Positions 29,446 through 36,765 of a DNA stretch of 64,000 nucleotides are shown here, one piece after another. Where the stretch lies: contig NZ_BMXJ01000001.1 of NCBI RefSeq assembly GCF_014651695.1, positions 288,845 to 352,844 of the forward strand, written 5' to 3'. The DNA is from Nocardiopsis terrae. Lineage in GTDB: Bacteria; Actinomycetota; Actinomycetes; Streptosporangiales; Streptosporangiaceae. A program made the translations under genes and the position numbers. The notes under the pieces are model-generated. The model was not told where the DNA came from. It saw only the letters and a program-made list of their open reading frames with translations, and searched no databases. Position 1 is the stretch's first letter, and the number at the start of each line of letters is the position of its first letter.

Positions 29446-29483
29446 CGAAAAACAAACCGCGCTGAGAAACTCTCAGCGCGGTT
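29446..29483 (-). terminator. Intrinsic terminator with U-tract behind M20 gene
   Basis: AACCGCGCTGAGA (29455-29467) pairs perfectly over 13 bp with 29471-29483, loop 3 nt. On the minus strand the stem is followed by TTTGTTTTT, so this is a classic rho-independent terminator for the 29545-30867 gene, unusual in carrying a real U-tract. Confidence 0.9.
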
Positions 29484-29544
29484 CGTCCGGTTTTGCAGGA
29501 CTTGGCCCGGAAGATTCAGCCCGGGTTTCGGTCAGCCGAGTCGG

Positions 29545-30867
29545 TCAGCTCATGCCGACGAAACGGTCCAACACACGGACCCCGAACTGGAGCCCGTCCA
29601 CCGGAACGCGCTCGTCGACACCGTGGAACATGCCGGCGAAGTCCAGCTCCGGCGGCAGCTTCAGCGGGGCGAAGCCGTAGTTGCGCACACCCAGACGGGA
29701 GAAGCTCTTGGCGTCCGTACCGCCCGACAGGCAGTAGGGGACGGCCTTGGCCCCCGGGTCCTCGGCCAGCAGGGACTCCGACATCGCGTTGACCAGACCG
29801 CCGTCGAAGCCGGTCTCCACCGCGGGCAGGTGGTGGATGAACTCGCGGCTGACCTTCGGGCCGAGCAGCTCGTCGATCCTGGCGAAGTACTCCTCCTCGG
29901 TCCCGGGCAGGAAGCGCCCGTCGACCTGGGCGGTGGCCTCCCCCGGGATGACGTTGGCCTTGTAGCCGCCGCCGAGCACCGTCGGGTTGAGGGTGTTGCG
30001 CAGCGTGGCACCGATCATCTTGGCGATCGGACCCAACCTGGCCACCGTGGCGTCCACGTCCCTCTCCTCGAAGGGGATCCGGAACTCCTCGCAGATCTCC
30101 TCCAGGAAGGTCCGCACGGTCGGGGTGAGCTGCACGGGGAACTCGTGTCGGCCCAACCTCGCGACCGCCTCGGCCAGCTCGGTGACAGCGTTGTCCCGGT
30201 TGGTCATCGAACCGTGCCCGGCGGTACCGCGCGCGGTGAGCTTCATCCACGCGATGCCTTTCTCCGCGGTCTCCACCAGGTAGAGGCGCCGGTTCTCGCT
30301 GACCGTGAAGGAGAAACCGCCGACCTCACTGATCGCGGAGTCGCAGTCGGCGAACAGTTCGGGGTGCTCGTCCACCAGGTACTGGGCGCCCCAGGTGCCG
30401 CCCGCCTCCTCGTCGGCGAGGAAGGCCAGCACGATGTCCCTCGGCGGCCTGCGCCCCTCGCGCAACCGCTGGCGCAGCATCGCCAGGACCATCGCGTTCA
30501 TGTTCTTCATGTCGACCGCGCCGCGGCCCCACACACAGCCGTCGGCGACCTCACCGGCGAAGGGGTGGTGCGTCCAGTCCTCGGGCGCGGCCGGGACCAC
30601 GTCGAGGTGGCCGTGGATCAGCAGCGGCGGCCGCGAGGAGTCCTCACCGGTGATCCGTGCCACCACGTTGCTGCGTCCGGGGTGCTTCTCGTAGATCCGC
30701 GACTCCACCCCGACCTCGTCGAGCCTGCCCGCGACGTACTCCGCGGCCTTGCGCTCCCCCGGCCCGGAATGGTCGCCGTAGTTGGAGGTGTCGATCTCGA
30801 TGAGCTCCCGGCACAGGTCGGCGACCTCCGCCTCACCCGCGCTCGGACCCCTGTCTGGTTCCACCAT
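29545..30867 (-). CDS. M20 family metallopeptidase
   Basis: 440 aa. Di-zinc hydrolase of the ArgE/DapE/CPG2/ACY1 group. Metal and catalytic motifs are present: LLIHGHLDVVP (His and catalytic Asp), GRGAVDMKNMNAM (bridging Asp), ADEEAGGTWGAQ (catalytic Glu pair) and a C-terminal GTDAKSF segment followed by FHGVDERVP with the last His. No signal peptide, so cytoplasmic. Substrate cannot be assigned; annotations in this branch are usually just M20/M25/M40 hydrolase. Monocistronic, ending in a U-tract terminator. Confidence 0.93.
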   Translation of the reverse strand: MVEPDRGPSAGEAEVADLCRELIEIDTSNYGDHSGPGERKAAEYVAGRLDEVGVESRIYEKHPGRSNVVARITGEDSSRPPLLIHGHLDVVPAAPEDWTHHPFAGEVADGCVWGRGAVDMKNMNAMVLAMLRQRLREGRRPPRDIVLAFLADEEAGGTWGAQYLVDEHPELFADCDSAISEVGGFSFTVSENRRLYLVETAEKGIAWMKLTARGTAGHGSMTNRDNAVTELAEAVARLGRHEFPVQLTPTVRTFLEEICEEFRIPFEERDVDATVARLGPIAKMIGATLRNTLNPTVLGGGYKANVIPGEATAQVDGRFLPGTEEEYFARIDELLGPKVSREFIHHLPAVETGFDGGLVNAMSESLLAEDPGAKAVPYCLSGGTDAKSFSRLGVRNYGFAPLKLPPELDFAGMFHGVDERVPVDGLQFGVRVLDRFVGMS

Positions 30868-30938
30868 CTGGCTCTCCCGTCTCCGGCCGCACCTTTCGAC
30901 CTAGACACTGCCACGACCACCCCCCACCGGAAAACTGG

Positions 30939-30967
30939 TTCAGGCGCCCCCAGACCTTTGCTATGGT
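30939..30967 (+). promoter_or_regulatory. Likely promoter of tRNA-Leu
   Basis: Extended -10 TGCTATGGT (hexamer 30962-30967) with TTCAGG 17 nt upstream as a weak -35. Transcription would start near 30974, 30 nt before the tRNA. The 12-mer CTTTGCTATGGT recurs at 50348-50359. Confidence 0.55.
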
Positions 30968-31003
30968 TAAACCTGTTCGGCGCAACAGAAGCCGAACGAC
31001 CCG

Positions 31004-31088
31004 GTCCGGGTGGCGGAATAGGTAGACGCGCTAGCTTGAGGTGCTAGTGGCCGTTAAGGCTGTGGGGGTTCAAGTCCCCCCTCGGACA
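31004..31088 (+). tRNA. tRNA-Leu (anticodon GAG)
   Basis: 85-nt class II tRNA. Acceptor GTCCGGG pairs with CTCGGAC (one G-T). Anticodon stem CTAGC/GCTAG closes loop TTGAGGT, giving GAG for CTC codons. A long variable arm follows, then the T arm with GGTTCAAGTCC. Discriminator A at 31088; CCA not encoded. Confidence 0.95.
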
Positions 31089-31095
31089 CAGGATG

Positions 31096-31124
31096 AAGGC
31101 CCCGCAGCGCGGGGCCTTTCTTCG
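31096..31124 (+). terminator. Terminator behind tRNA-Leu
   Basis: AAGGCCCCGC pairs perfectly with GCGGGGCCTT (31109-31118) around a 3-nt loop, then TCTTCG. Confidence 0.85.
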
Positions 31125-31430
31125 TTCCCGGAGGCCGACGCGGAGGCCGTCCCCGCGGCCCGGGACAGCGACACCTTCCGGCACTGGGAGGTGGCCGGGA
31201 CCTCCCGCTCGGCCTGGGCAGGCCGGATGCCCCGCGTGGACCAGGAGGAGCGCGACCTGGGCGGACAACCGAGTACTCCTGCGCGAAACGGCCTCCGGGG
31301 CGGGGCCGATCGAGTGGACCGGACTCGGACGCGTCGTGCGCGACGAGGACGGGTACGCGCTCGGGGCATCCGGCTCTCCGAGTTGGAGGCGCCCCCGTGC
31401 ACCGAACACCGGCGCGAACGCCTCGCCGGA
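31125..31430 (+). pseudogene. Remnant of an alpha/beta hydrolase domain protein (PF20091-like)
   Basis: Three consecutive pieces in two frames read like the C-terminal half of the alpha/beta hydrolase domain family PF20091: DSDTFRHWEVAGTS (31125-31271 frame), then RETASGAGPIEWTGLGRVVR and DEDGYALG (31258-31365), then GIRLSELEAPPCTEHRRE (from 31365). Two frameshifts and loss of both ends make it non-functional. It starts directly after the tRNA-Leu terminator. The family call is by eye. The rest of the gap to 31472 holds nothing else visible. Confidence 0.65.
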
Positions 31431-31472
31431 GACGGACCCGACCCATCCCGGGCCCGGCCGTTCCCGAACGGA

Positions 31473-32411
31473 TCAGGCCAACGGGGCGGCCAGTTCGCGC
31501 AGGGCCCCGGTGCCGATGGGCTCCCGTCCGGTCAGGGCCAGTTCGACGGTGCCCTGGTCCCCGAAGCGTTCACGGATCTGTTCGAGCACGTCGGGGTCGG
31601 CGTCCGCCGGGACCTGGTTGACCACCACGGCCCCCAGGCGGAAACCCGTGCCCGCGAGCTCGCCGGCGGCGCGGTCGGTCTCGGCGAGGACCATCCGGCG
31701 GGGTACCAGGACCAGCCTGACCTCGGCTTCCTCCCGCAGGCGCCGCGCGGCCCGGTCCAGTTTGCGGCGCCTGGCGTGCAACCTCTCCAGCAGGGGGTCG
31801 TCCCCGTCCTCCTGGGAGCCGCCCACCACACCGACGGCGAAGCGGTCGGCGTCGACGGCGCGTTCGCGCTGGCGGACCAGCCCCTGGACCCAGGGGGCCA
31901 GGAGTTCGGGCAGGTGCAGCAGGCGCAGCAGGTGGCCGGTGGGCGCGCTGTCCACCACCAGGCGGTCCCACGTGCCGGGGACCTCCTCCATCGCGTCCAT
32001 GAGCAGGTCGGCCAGCGCGGACTCGGCCATCCCCGGCCCGGCGGCCGCGTGTTCGAGGTGCCGGGAGACGGCGGGCAGGATCTCGCTGGGAAGGGCCGCA
32101 CCGGCGTCGTCGCTGATCTGCCGGACCCGGCGGCGCAGGGCCGCCTCCGCGTCGGGCTCCCGGGCCCAGAGGTTCTCGACGACCCGGACCGGCCGGTCCC
32201 CGAGGGGGACGTCGAGTGCGTCACCGAGGGAGTGTGCGGGGTCGGTGGACACCAGCAGGGTGCGCAGGCCCTCGTCGGCCAGGCGCAGTGCGTACGCGGC
32301 GGCCATGGTGGTCTTGCCGACACCGCCCTTGCCGCCGAAGAAAACGATGGGCGGCGGCCCGCTCGGGCCCCGGGGCGGCTCCTGGCGCCGTCTGCCGAAC
32401 CTCAACAGCAC
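31473..32411 (-). CDS. ArsA/Get3-family ATPase
   Basis: 312 aa. Deviant Walker A FFGGKGGVGKTT at residues about 24-35, with the intradimer signature Lys. LVSTDPAHSLGDALDVPLG is the switch I region and VVDSAPTGHLLRLLHLP the switch II/A-loop segment. One ATPase domain, so it should work as a homodimer. Arsenite-efflux, tail-anchored-protein and other client roles all occur in this family; there is no arsB or arsC here. GTG start 32411 overlaps the end of the cory-CC-star gene by 10 bp, so the two are coupled. Confidence 0.92.
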   Translation of the reverse strand: MLLRFGRRRQEPPRGPSGPPPIVFFGGKGGVGKTTMAAAYALRLADEGLRTLLVSTDPAHSLGDALDVPLGDRPVRVVENLWAREPDAEAALRRRVRQISDDAGAALPSEILPAVSRHLEHAAAGPGMAESALADLLMDAMEEVPGTWDRLVVDSAPTGHLLRLLHLPELLAPWVQGLVRQRERAVDADRFAVGVVGGSQEDGDDPLLERLHARRRKLDRAARRLREEAEVRLVLVPRRMVLAETDRAAGELAGTGFRLGAVVVNQVPADADPDVLEQIRERFGDQGTVELALTGREPIGTGALRELAAPLA

Positions 32412-32683
32412 ACACCCGGCCCGCCGAAATCGTCACTCCCCATGCGCTGATGCCATTCGTGCAGGTCAGCAACCATGTAGGGGATGAGGTCGAGGGTCTC
32501 GTAGGAGACCGGCCCCTCCACGCCCAGGGTCTCCAGGAGCAGCAGGGCCCGCAGGGTGTCCTCCTGGGTGCGCGCCTCCCGGCGCAGTTCCTGACGCCAT
32601 CGCGAGGCGAAGACCTCCTCGTGGAGGGCCTCCACCCGTTTCCAGGCCTCCCGTGCGCGGGAGAGCACGCCCTGCGGATCCAC
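32402..32683 (-). CDS. Cory-CC-star family protein
   Basis: 93 aa from GTG 32683; AAGGAGG lies upstream. Helical (VLSRAREAWKRVEALHEEVF, then EDTLRALLLLETLGVEGPVS) and ending GGPGVCC-stop: the paired C-terminal cysteines that give the family its name. These proteins occur next to ArsA-type ATPases. The terminal Cys pair could bind a soft metal or thiolate ligand or hand it to the ATPase, but this is inference. The further upstream extension of the frame lacks coding character. Confidence 0.8.
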   Translation of the reverse strand: MDPQGVLSRAREAWKRVEALHEEVFASRWRQELRREARTQEDTLRALLLLETLGVEGPVSYETLDLIPYMVADLHEWHQRMGSDDFGGPGVCC

Positions 32684-32862
32684 GGTCCTGCTCCTCCTTC
32701 GGGTTCGGGGTGTCGGCAGCCGCCCGCCCCGCGGGTGGCGGGTTCCGAGCGCCGCCATGATCCCGTTTCCGCGCTCGTCACCCGGCGGGATCGCGGTCGA
32801 GGAGGATGGGTTAGGGTCAGCAGAAATTAACATGCGGCATTCCTCACACATAAGGCCCGGCC

Positions 32863-33675
32863 TTGACTGACCTCATCACGGTTTGGCAGCGGTCAACCGT
32901 CGCCGAACTCAGTTGGACCACCACCTCCGGCCCTTCGGGGATCCCCGTGGTCCCGCTGGTGTGGCGCGGCAGACCGTGTGCCGCCCTGCCCTACTCCATG
33001 GCCGAGACCGCCCTCTCCCTGCGTGGCCGACGCGTCGCCTTCAGCGTGAGCGCCGAGGACGCGGGGGGCCGGACCGCGGTGGTCGGCACCGGGCCCGTGG
33101 AGGTGTTCGAGGACGTCGAGGGAACCGAGTTCGTCGAGCACATGGTGGAACAGGAGGCGGTCAAGCACCCGCCCACCCGACTGCGCGCGGACAGCCTCAT
33201 GGCCCGCCGGGAGAACTGGTGGTGGGTGTCCCGCCTGCTCGTGTCCCTGGCCTCGGTCGAGGAGCAGCACGAACCGCATCCGAGGACGCGCGCCGGTGAC
33301 GCCCTGCTGGTGCGCGACCGGGCGGGCTCACCGGAGGTCGGGGTGGTCACGGCCGAGGACTGGTCGGACCGCCCGGCACGGAGCGTCGGACTGTGGTCAC
33401 GGGAGGGCGGTCTGCTGGAGGGTGCGCAGGAGCCGGTCTTCGTGTTCTCCCACCAGTACAGTCCCGACTTCGAGCGGTGGGAGCGGTGGTCCCGGTCGGG
33501 TCGGCTCGACGGGGAGACCCTGGTCGTGGACGGAGTCGAGGGCGCCCCGACCGGAACGGACCCCTCCGGTCCACTACAGCCGTACCGGCTGCTCGAACGC
33601 CTCTCGAACCACCGCTCCCTGGCCCGGGCCTGCCGGTCGGGTATCACCGCGGCGGAGTCCCGCCTGGCCCCCTGA
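32863..33675 (+). CDS. Hypothetical protein, possibly FMN-binding split barrel
   Basis: 270 aa from TTG 32863 (AAGG 8 nt upstream). The N-terminal 120 residues (IPVVPLVWRGRPCAALPYSM, VAFSVSAEDAGGRTAVVGTG) have the strand pattern of a PNPOx-like split barrel. The C-terminal half, VFVFSHQYSPDFERWERW, is not recognised. Divergent from the cory-CC-star/ArsA pair and followed at 65 bp by the Rsm22-like gene. Low certainty on fold; the reading frame is convincing. Confidence 0.8.
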   Translation: MTDLITVWQRSTVAELSWTTTSGPSGIPVVPLVWRGRPCAALPYSMAETALSLRGRRVAFSVSAEDAGGRTAVVGTGPVEVFEDVEGTEFVEHMVEQEAVKHPPTRLRADSLMARRENWWWVSRLLVSLASVEEQHEPHPRTRAGDALLVRDRAGSPEVGVVTAEDWSDRPARSVGLWSREGGLLEGAQEPVFVFSHQYSPDFERWERWSRSGRLDGETLVVDGVEGAPTGTDPSGPLQPYRLLERLSNHRSLARACRSGITAAESRLAP

Positions 33676-33740
33676 CCCCCGGGACCAGGGGGAACGGGCG
33701 GATAGAATGCCCCGGTACCGCCGGACGGGAAGAAACGGGC

Positions 33741-34739
33741 ATGGGGAATCTGAACAGCGAGCTCTTCGCGGCGATCGACAGCGTCGCCGACGGGGCCGAG
33801 GAACACGAGCTGGCCGCGTCCGTCCGGGAACTCATGCGTCAGTACCGGAACAGGGTCGACCCCCGGGACCAGGTTCTCGCCTCGGACACCGACGTCGTCG
33901 CCTACGCCGCCTACCGGCTCCCCGCCACCTTCTCGGCCGCGCGGTCCGCCTTCGAGTCGGCTGCGGCCTCGATGCCCGGGTTCGCCCCGGGCACCCACCT
34001 CGACGTCGGCGGGGGTATGGGGGCGGCCGTGTGGGCCGCTTCCTCGGCCTGGCCGTCCCTGCGCTCCACCACCGTCCTGGAGCAGTCGGCCCCGGCGATC
34101 AGGCTCGGCAGACGGATCGCCCTCAGGTCCACGGCCCCCGCGGTCAGTGGTTCGGAGTGGGAACGCTTCCGGCTCACCGGCGCCGTACCCGACGGCCCCC
34201 GCGTGGACCTGGCCACCATGTCCTACGTGCTCAACGAGCTGCCCCCGCAGGTCCAGGAGGACGTGGTGCGCTCCCTGGCCCGGCGCGCGGGGACCGTCGT
34301 CCTGGTCGAACCCGGCACCCCGGAGGGCTACGAACGCATCATCGCCGCCCGGGCGGTGCTCACCTCGGAGGGCAAGTCCGTCGCCGCGCCCTGCCCGCAC
34401 GGGCACGCCTGCCCCATCACCCCGGGCGAGGACTGGTGCCACTTCTCCGAGCGGCTCAACCGCTCCGGGATCCAGCGCAGGCTCAAGTTCGGCACCCTGG
34501 GCTTCGAGGACGAGAAGTACTCCTTCGTGGCCGCCACGTCCGAACCCGTCGAACGCCCGGACGGCCGCGTCCTGCGCCACCCCCACAAACGCAAGGGCCT
34601 GGTCTCGCTGAACCTGTGCACCGACGCCCCGGGGATCGAGGAACGGCTCGTGTCCAAGCGCCAGGGCCGGACCTACCGCGCGGCCCGCAAGGCCGAGTGG
34701 GGCGACGGCTGGCCGCCGCCGGAGGAAGCCGGGCACTGA
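33741..34739 (+). CDS. Rsm22/METTL17-family ribosomal small-subunit methyltransferase-like
   Basis: 332 aa from ATG 33741. Rossmann-type SAM domain with HLDVGGGMGAAVWAA. Then the Rsm22 hallmark: CPHGHACP, GEDWCHFSER and, near the C-terminus, SLNLCTD, four cysteines matching those reported to hold a 4Fe-4S cluster in mitochondrial METTL17. The protein should associate with the 30S subunit or its precursor; whether it methylates rRNA is unsettled in the family. Convergent with the CoA transferase, only 22 bp apart. Confidence 0.88.
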   Translation: MGNLNSELFAAIDSVADGAEEHELAASVRELMRQYRNRVDPRDQVLASDTDVVAYAAYRLPATFSAARSAFESAAASMPGFAPGTHLDVGGGMGAAVWAASSAWPSLRSTTVLEQSAPAIRLGRRIALRSTAPAVSGSEWERFRLTGAVPDGPRVDLATMSYVLNELPPQVQEDVVRSLARRAGTVVLVEPGTPEGYERIIAARAVLTSEGKSVAAPCPHGHACPITPGEDWCHFSERLNRSGIQRRLKFGTLGFEDEKYSFVAATSEPVERPDGRVLRHPHKRKGLVSLNLCTDAPGIEERLVSKRQGRTYRAARKAEWGDGWPPPEEAGH

Positions 34740-34761
34740 CCGGCCCCGGAGGGACGTTTGC

Positions 34762-36159
34762 TCAGAGCCAGAGTGCCGGATCACTGCCCCAGCGGGTGGC
34801 GGGGGCGGCCCAGTCCCCGGGGCCGCCCTCGTAGCGCACCGGTGGAAGGGCGTAACGCAGCGGACCGTAGGGGGACGCGGCCCCGGTCAGCCAGGCCCCG
34901 GCGTCGTAGCCGCCCTCCGCGGCCGGTTCCGGGTCGATACCGTTCAGCAGCCACCCGGCGGTACCCGCCAGGGAGAACCGCAGCCGCCGCCCGCGGCCGT
35001 CCGCCTGGCGTTCGGTGAGCGCGCGCAGGACCCCGGCGGCCAGCAGGTAGCCGGTGCCGTGGTCCAGGGCCTGGGCGGGCAGGGCGCCGGGGCGGCCGTC
35101 GGGTCCCGCCTCGATCGCGGCGATCCCGCTCGCCGCCTGCACGAGGCTGTCGAACCCCCGCCGCTCCGCCCAGGGGCCCGTCCAGCCCCAGGCGCACAGC
35201 TGGGCGACGACCAGCCCGGGGCGGCGGGCGATCAGTTCCTCCGCCACCAGCCCGTGGCGGTCCAGCGCACCCGGCCGGTAACCGGTCACCACCGCGTCGG
35301 CGGTGTCCAGCAGAGCCTCGAAGGTGCTCCGGCCCTCGTCCGTGGCCAGGTCCAGCAGGGTGGAGCGTTTGCCCGTCCCGGTGTCGGTGTGGCTGTCGGG
35401 GTCCTCCGGCAGGCCCGGGGCGTCCACGCGCAGCACGTCCGCACCCAACAGGGCCAGTGTCCGGGTGGCCACCGGCCCGGCGATGACCCGGGTCAGGTCC
35501 AGCACCCGGACCCCGGCCGCGGGCAGTGCCGCCGGGGGCAACCGGCGGTCCCCGACCCCGCCCAACGTCTCGAACCCGGCCAGCGGGAGCCCCGCCGCAG
35601 TGAATTCCCCCGCCCCACCGGGGCCCCCTCCCGGACCGGGCACGGGGGCCATGGCGACCGCCAGACCGCCCTGCGCGTAGACCGTCTCCTGGATCTGGTG
35701 CGCGGTCCGGGACAGGAGTTCCTCGGCGAGCCCGTCGGGGCCCGTCCCCGTACCGAGTCCCAGGGCGGACAGCAGCCGGGCCCGGTGGTGGGGGTAGTTC
35801 GCGTGGGTGCGCACCCAGCCGTCGGCGGCCCGCCAGAACCCGGACAGCGGTGCGAAGGAGGTCGGCTTGCGGCCGTCGACCAGAAGGTGGCGTTCGCTGA
35901 CGAAGGCGGTGGCCACCGCGCCCTCGTCGACCGGCACGCCGGGGACCGGCCCGCCGTTGCGCACGGCCAGCAGTTCGGCCGCGGCCAGCGAACACGCCCC
36001 GACGGTGGCGCGGGCCAGCTCACGCACCGGCAGCGCGGCCGGGAGCACCTCCCCCGCGCCCCGGTAGGAGACCCGTTCCACCAGGTCCGCCGCTCCACCG
36101 ATCGCCTGCCATGCCCGGGTGGTCGCCCTGTCCGGCCCGCTGCCGCGTTCGTTCGCCAT
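34762..36159 (-). CDS. CaiB/BaiF family CoA transferase
   Basis: 465 aa from ATG 36159, the start that gives MANERGSGPDRATTRAW; no clear Shine-Dalgarno. Class III CoA transferase with RVLDLTRVIAGPVATRTLAL and LGADVLRVDAPGLPEDPDSH, the usual CoA-binding core, and LDLATDEGRSTFEALLDTAD with the Asp region. An N-terminal block of about 200 residues precedes this core, a partial duplication seen in some actinobacterial members. Substrate acid unknown. Confidence 0.9.
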   Translation of the reverse strand: MANERGSGPDRATTRAWQAIGGAADLVERVSYRGAGEVLPAALPVRELARATVGACSLAAAELLAVRNGGPVPGVPVDEGAVATAFVSERHLLVDGRKPTSFAPLSGFWRAADGWVRTHANYPHHRARLLSALGLGTGTGPDGLAEELLSRTAHQIQETVYAQGGLAVAMAPVPGPGGGPGGAGEFTAAGLPLAGFETLGGVGDRRLPPAALPAAGVRVLDLTRVIAGPVATRTLALLGADVLRVDAPGLPEDPDSHTDTGTGKRSTLLDLATDEGRSTFEALLDTADAVVTGYRPGALDRHGLVAEELIARRPGLVVAQLCAWGWTGPWAERRGFDSLVQAASGIAAIEAGPDGRPGALPAQALDHGTGYLLAAGVLRALTERQADGRGRRLRFSLAGTAGWLLNGIDPEPAAEGGYDAGAWLTGAASPYGPLRYALPPVRYEGGPGDWAAPATRWGSDPALWL

Positions 36160-36314
36160 GGCGCCATTGTGCACACCCGCCCCTCGGCCCGGGTTGTCCG
36201 GGACCGGCCAACCCGGCGCCCTGCGACAGTCGCCAACACCCGGGCCCCGAGACGCGGAGGCACATATCATCACCAAGCGCAGGAGTCCCCCGACACGCCC
36301 CCGAAGGAGTCCGT

Positions 36315-36584
36315 CTGCCGGCTGTCCGCCTGCCCGAACACCTGGAGCCGCTACTCACCGACGAACCCGTGCTGGACGTGTACGGGTACGGGCCGTGTCG
36401 GGTGCCCGGCCAGGTCACCGAAGAGCTGACCGAGCTCCTCGACGGGGTGTTCCACACCTCGGCCACGCCCTTCACCGGGCGTCACCTCCCCTCCCCCGTC
36501 TTCCCGCGCGGCGCCACCGCGCCCCGCGTCAGTGGTGGGTCTGGTCCGCAGTGGCCGTCAGCACGGCACTCCTGCCCGGTCTGA
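36315..36584 (+). CDS. Small unknown protein with a possible CTG start
   Basis: About 89 aa. The stretch after PEHLEPLLTDEPVLDVYGYG has strongly coding codon use (third-position GC near 90%) as far as about 36530. No ATG, GTG or TTG is available at a sensible place; AAGGAG at 36304-36309 lies 5 nt before CTG 36315, giving MPAVRLPEHLEPLL. Either a rare CTG start, an upstream start, or a truncated gene. The last 20 codons lose coding character, so the 3' end may be damaged. The remaining 36585-36753 shows no gene. Confidence 0.45.
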   Translation: MPAVRLPEHLEPLLTDEPVLDVYGYGPCRVPGQVTEELTELLDGVFHTSATPFTGRHLPSPVFPRGATAPRVSGGSGPQWPSARHSCPV

Positions 36585-36753
36585 AAGTAAGCGAAGCGGC
36601 AGGCGAGGGATCCATCCAGACCGCCGGATGCCTGGCCTGGAACTTCTGGTCTGCTGGTCTCCTCACATCCAGTCCTTCAGAACCTCCGGCCGATCACACG
36701 GACTCCCGTACCTCCGGACACGGGGACCGCCGCTCACTGTCGGCGGGCGCTGC

Positions 36754-36759
36754 GATACT
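36754..36759 (+). promoter_or_regulatory. -10-like hexamer for leaderless start at 36766
   Basis: GATACT lies exactly 6 nt before ATG 36766 with no Shine-Dalgarno in between, so transcription would begin on the start codon. No clear -35 was seen. Confidence 0.45.
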
Positions 36760-36765
36760 CCCCGC

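Noticed and set aside
31041-32450. 469-codon plus-strand frame from tRNA-Leu through ArsA
   Set aside because: Composite of the hydrolase remnant and the antisense of the ArsA gene; begins inside a tRNA.
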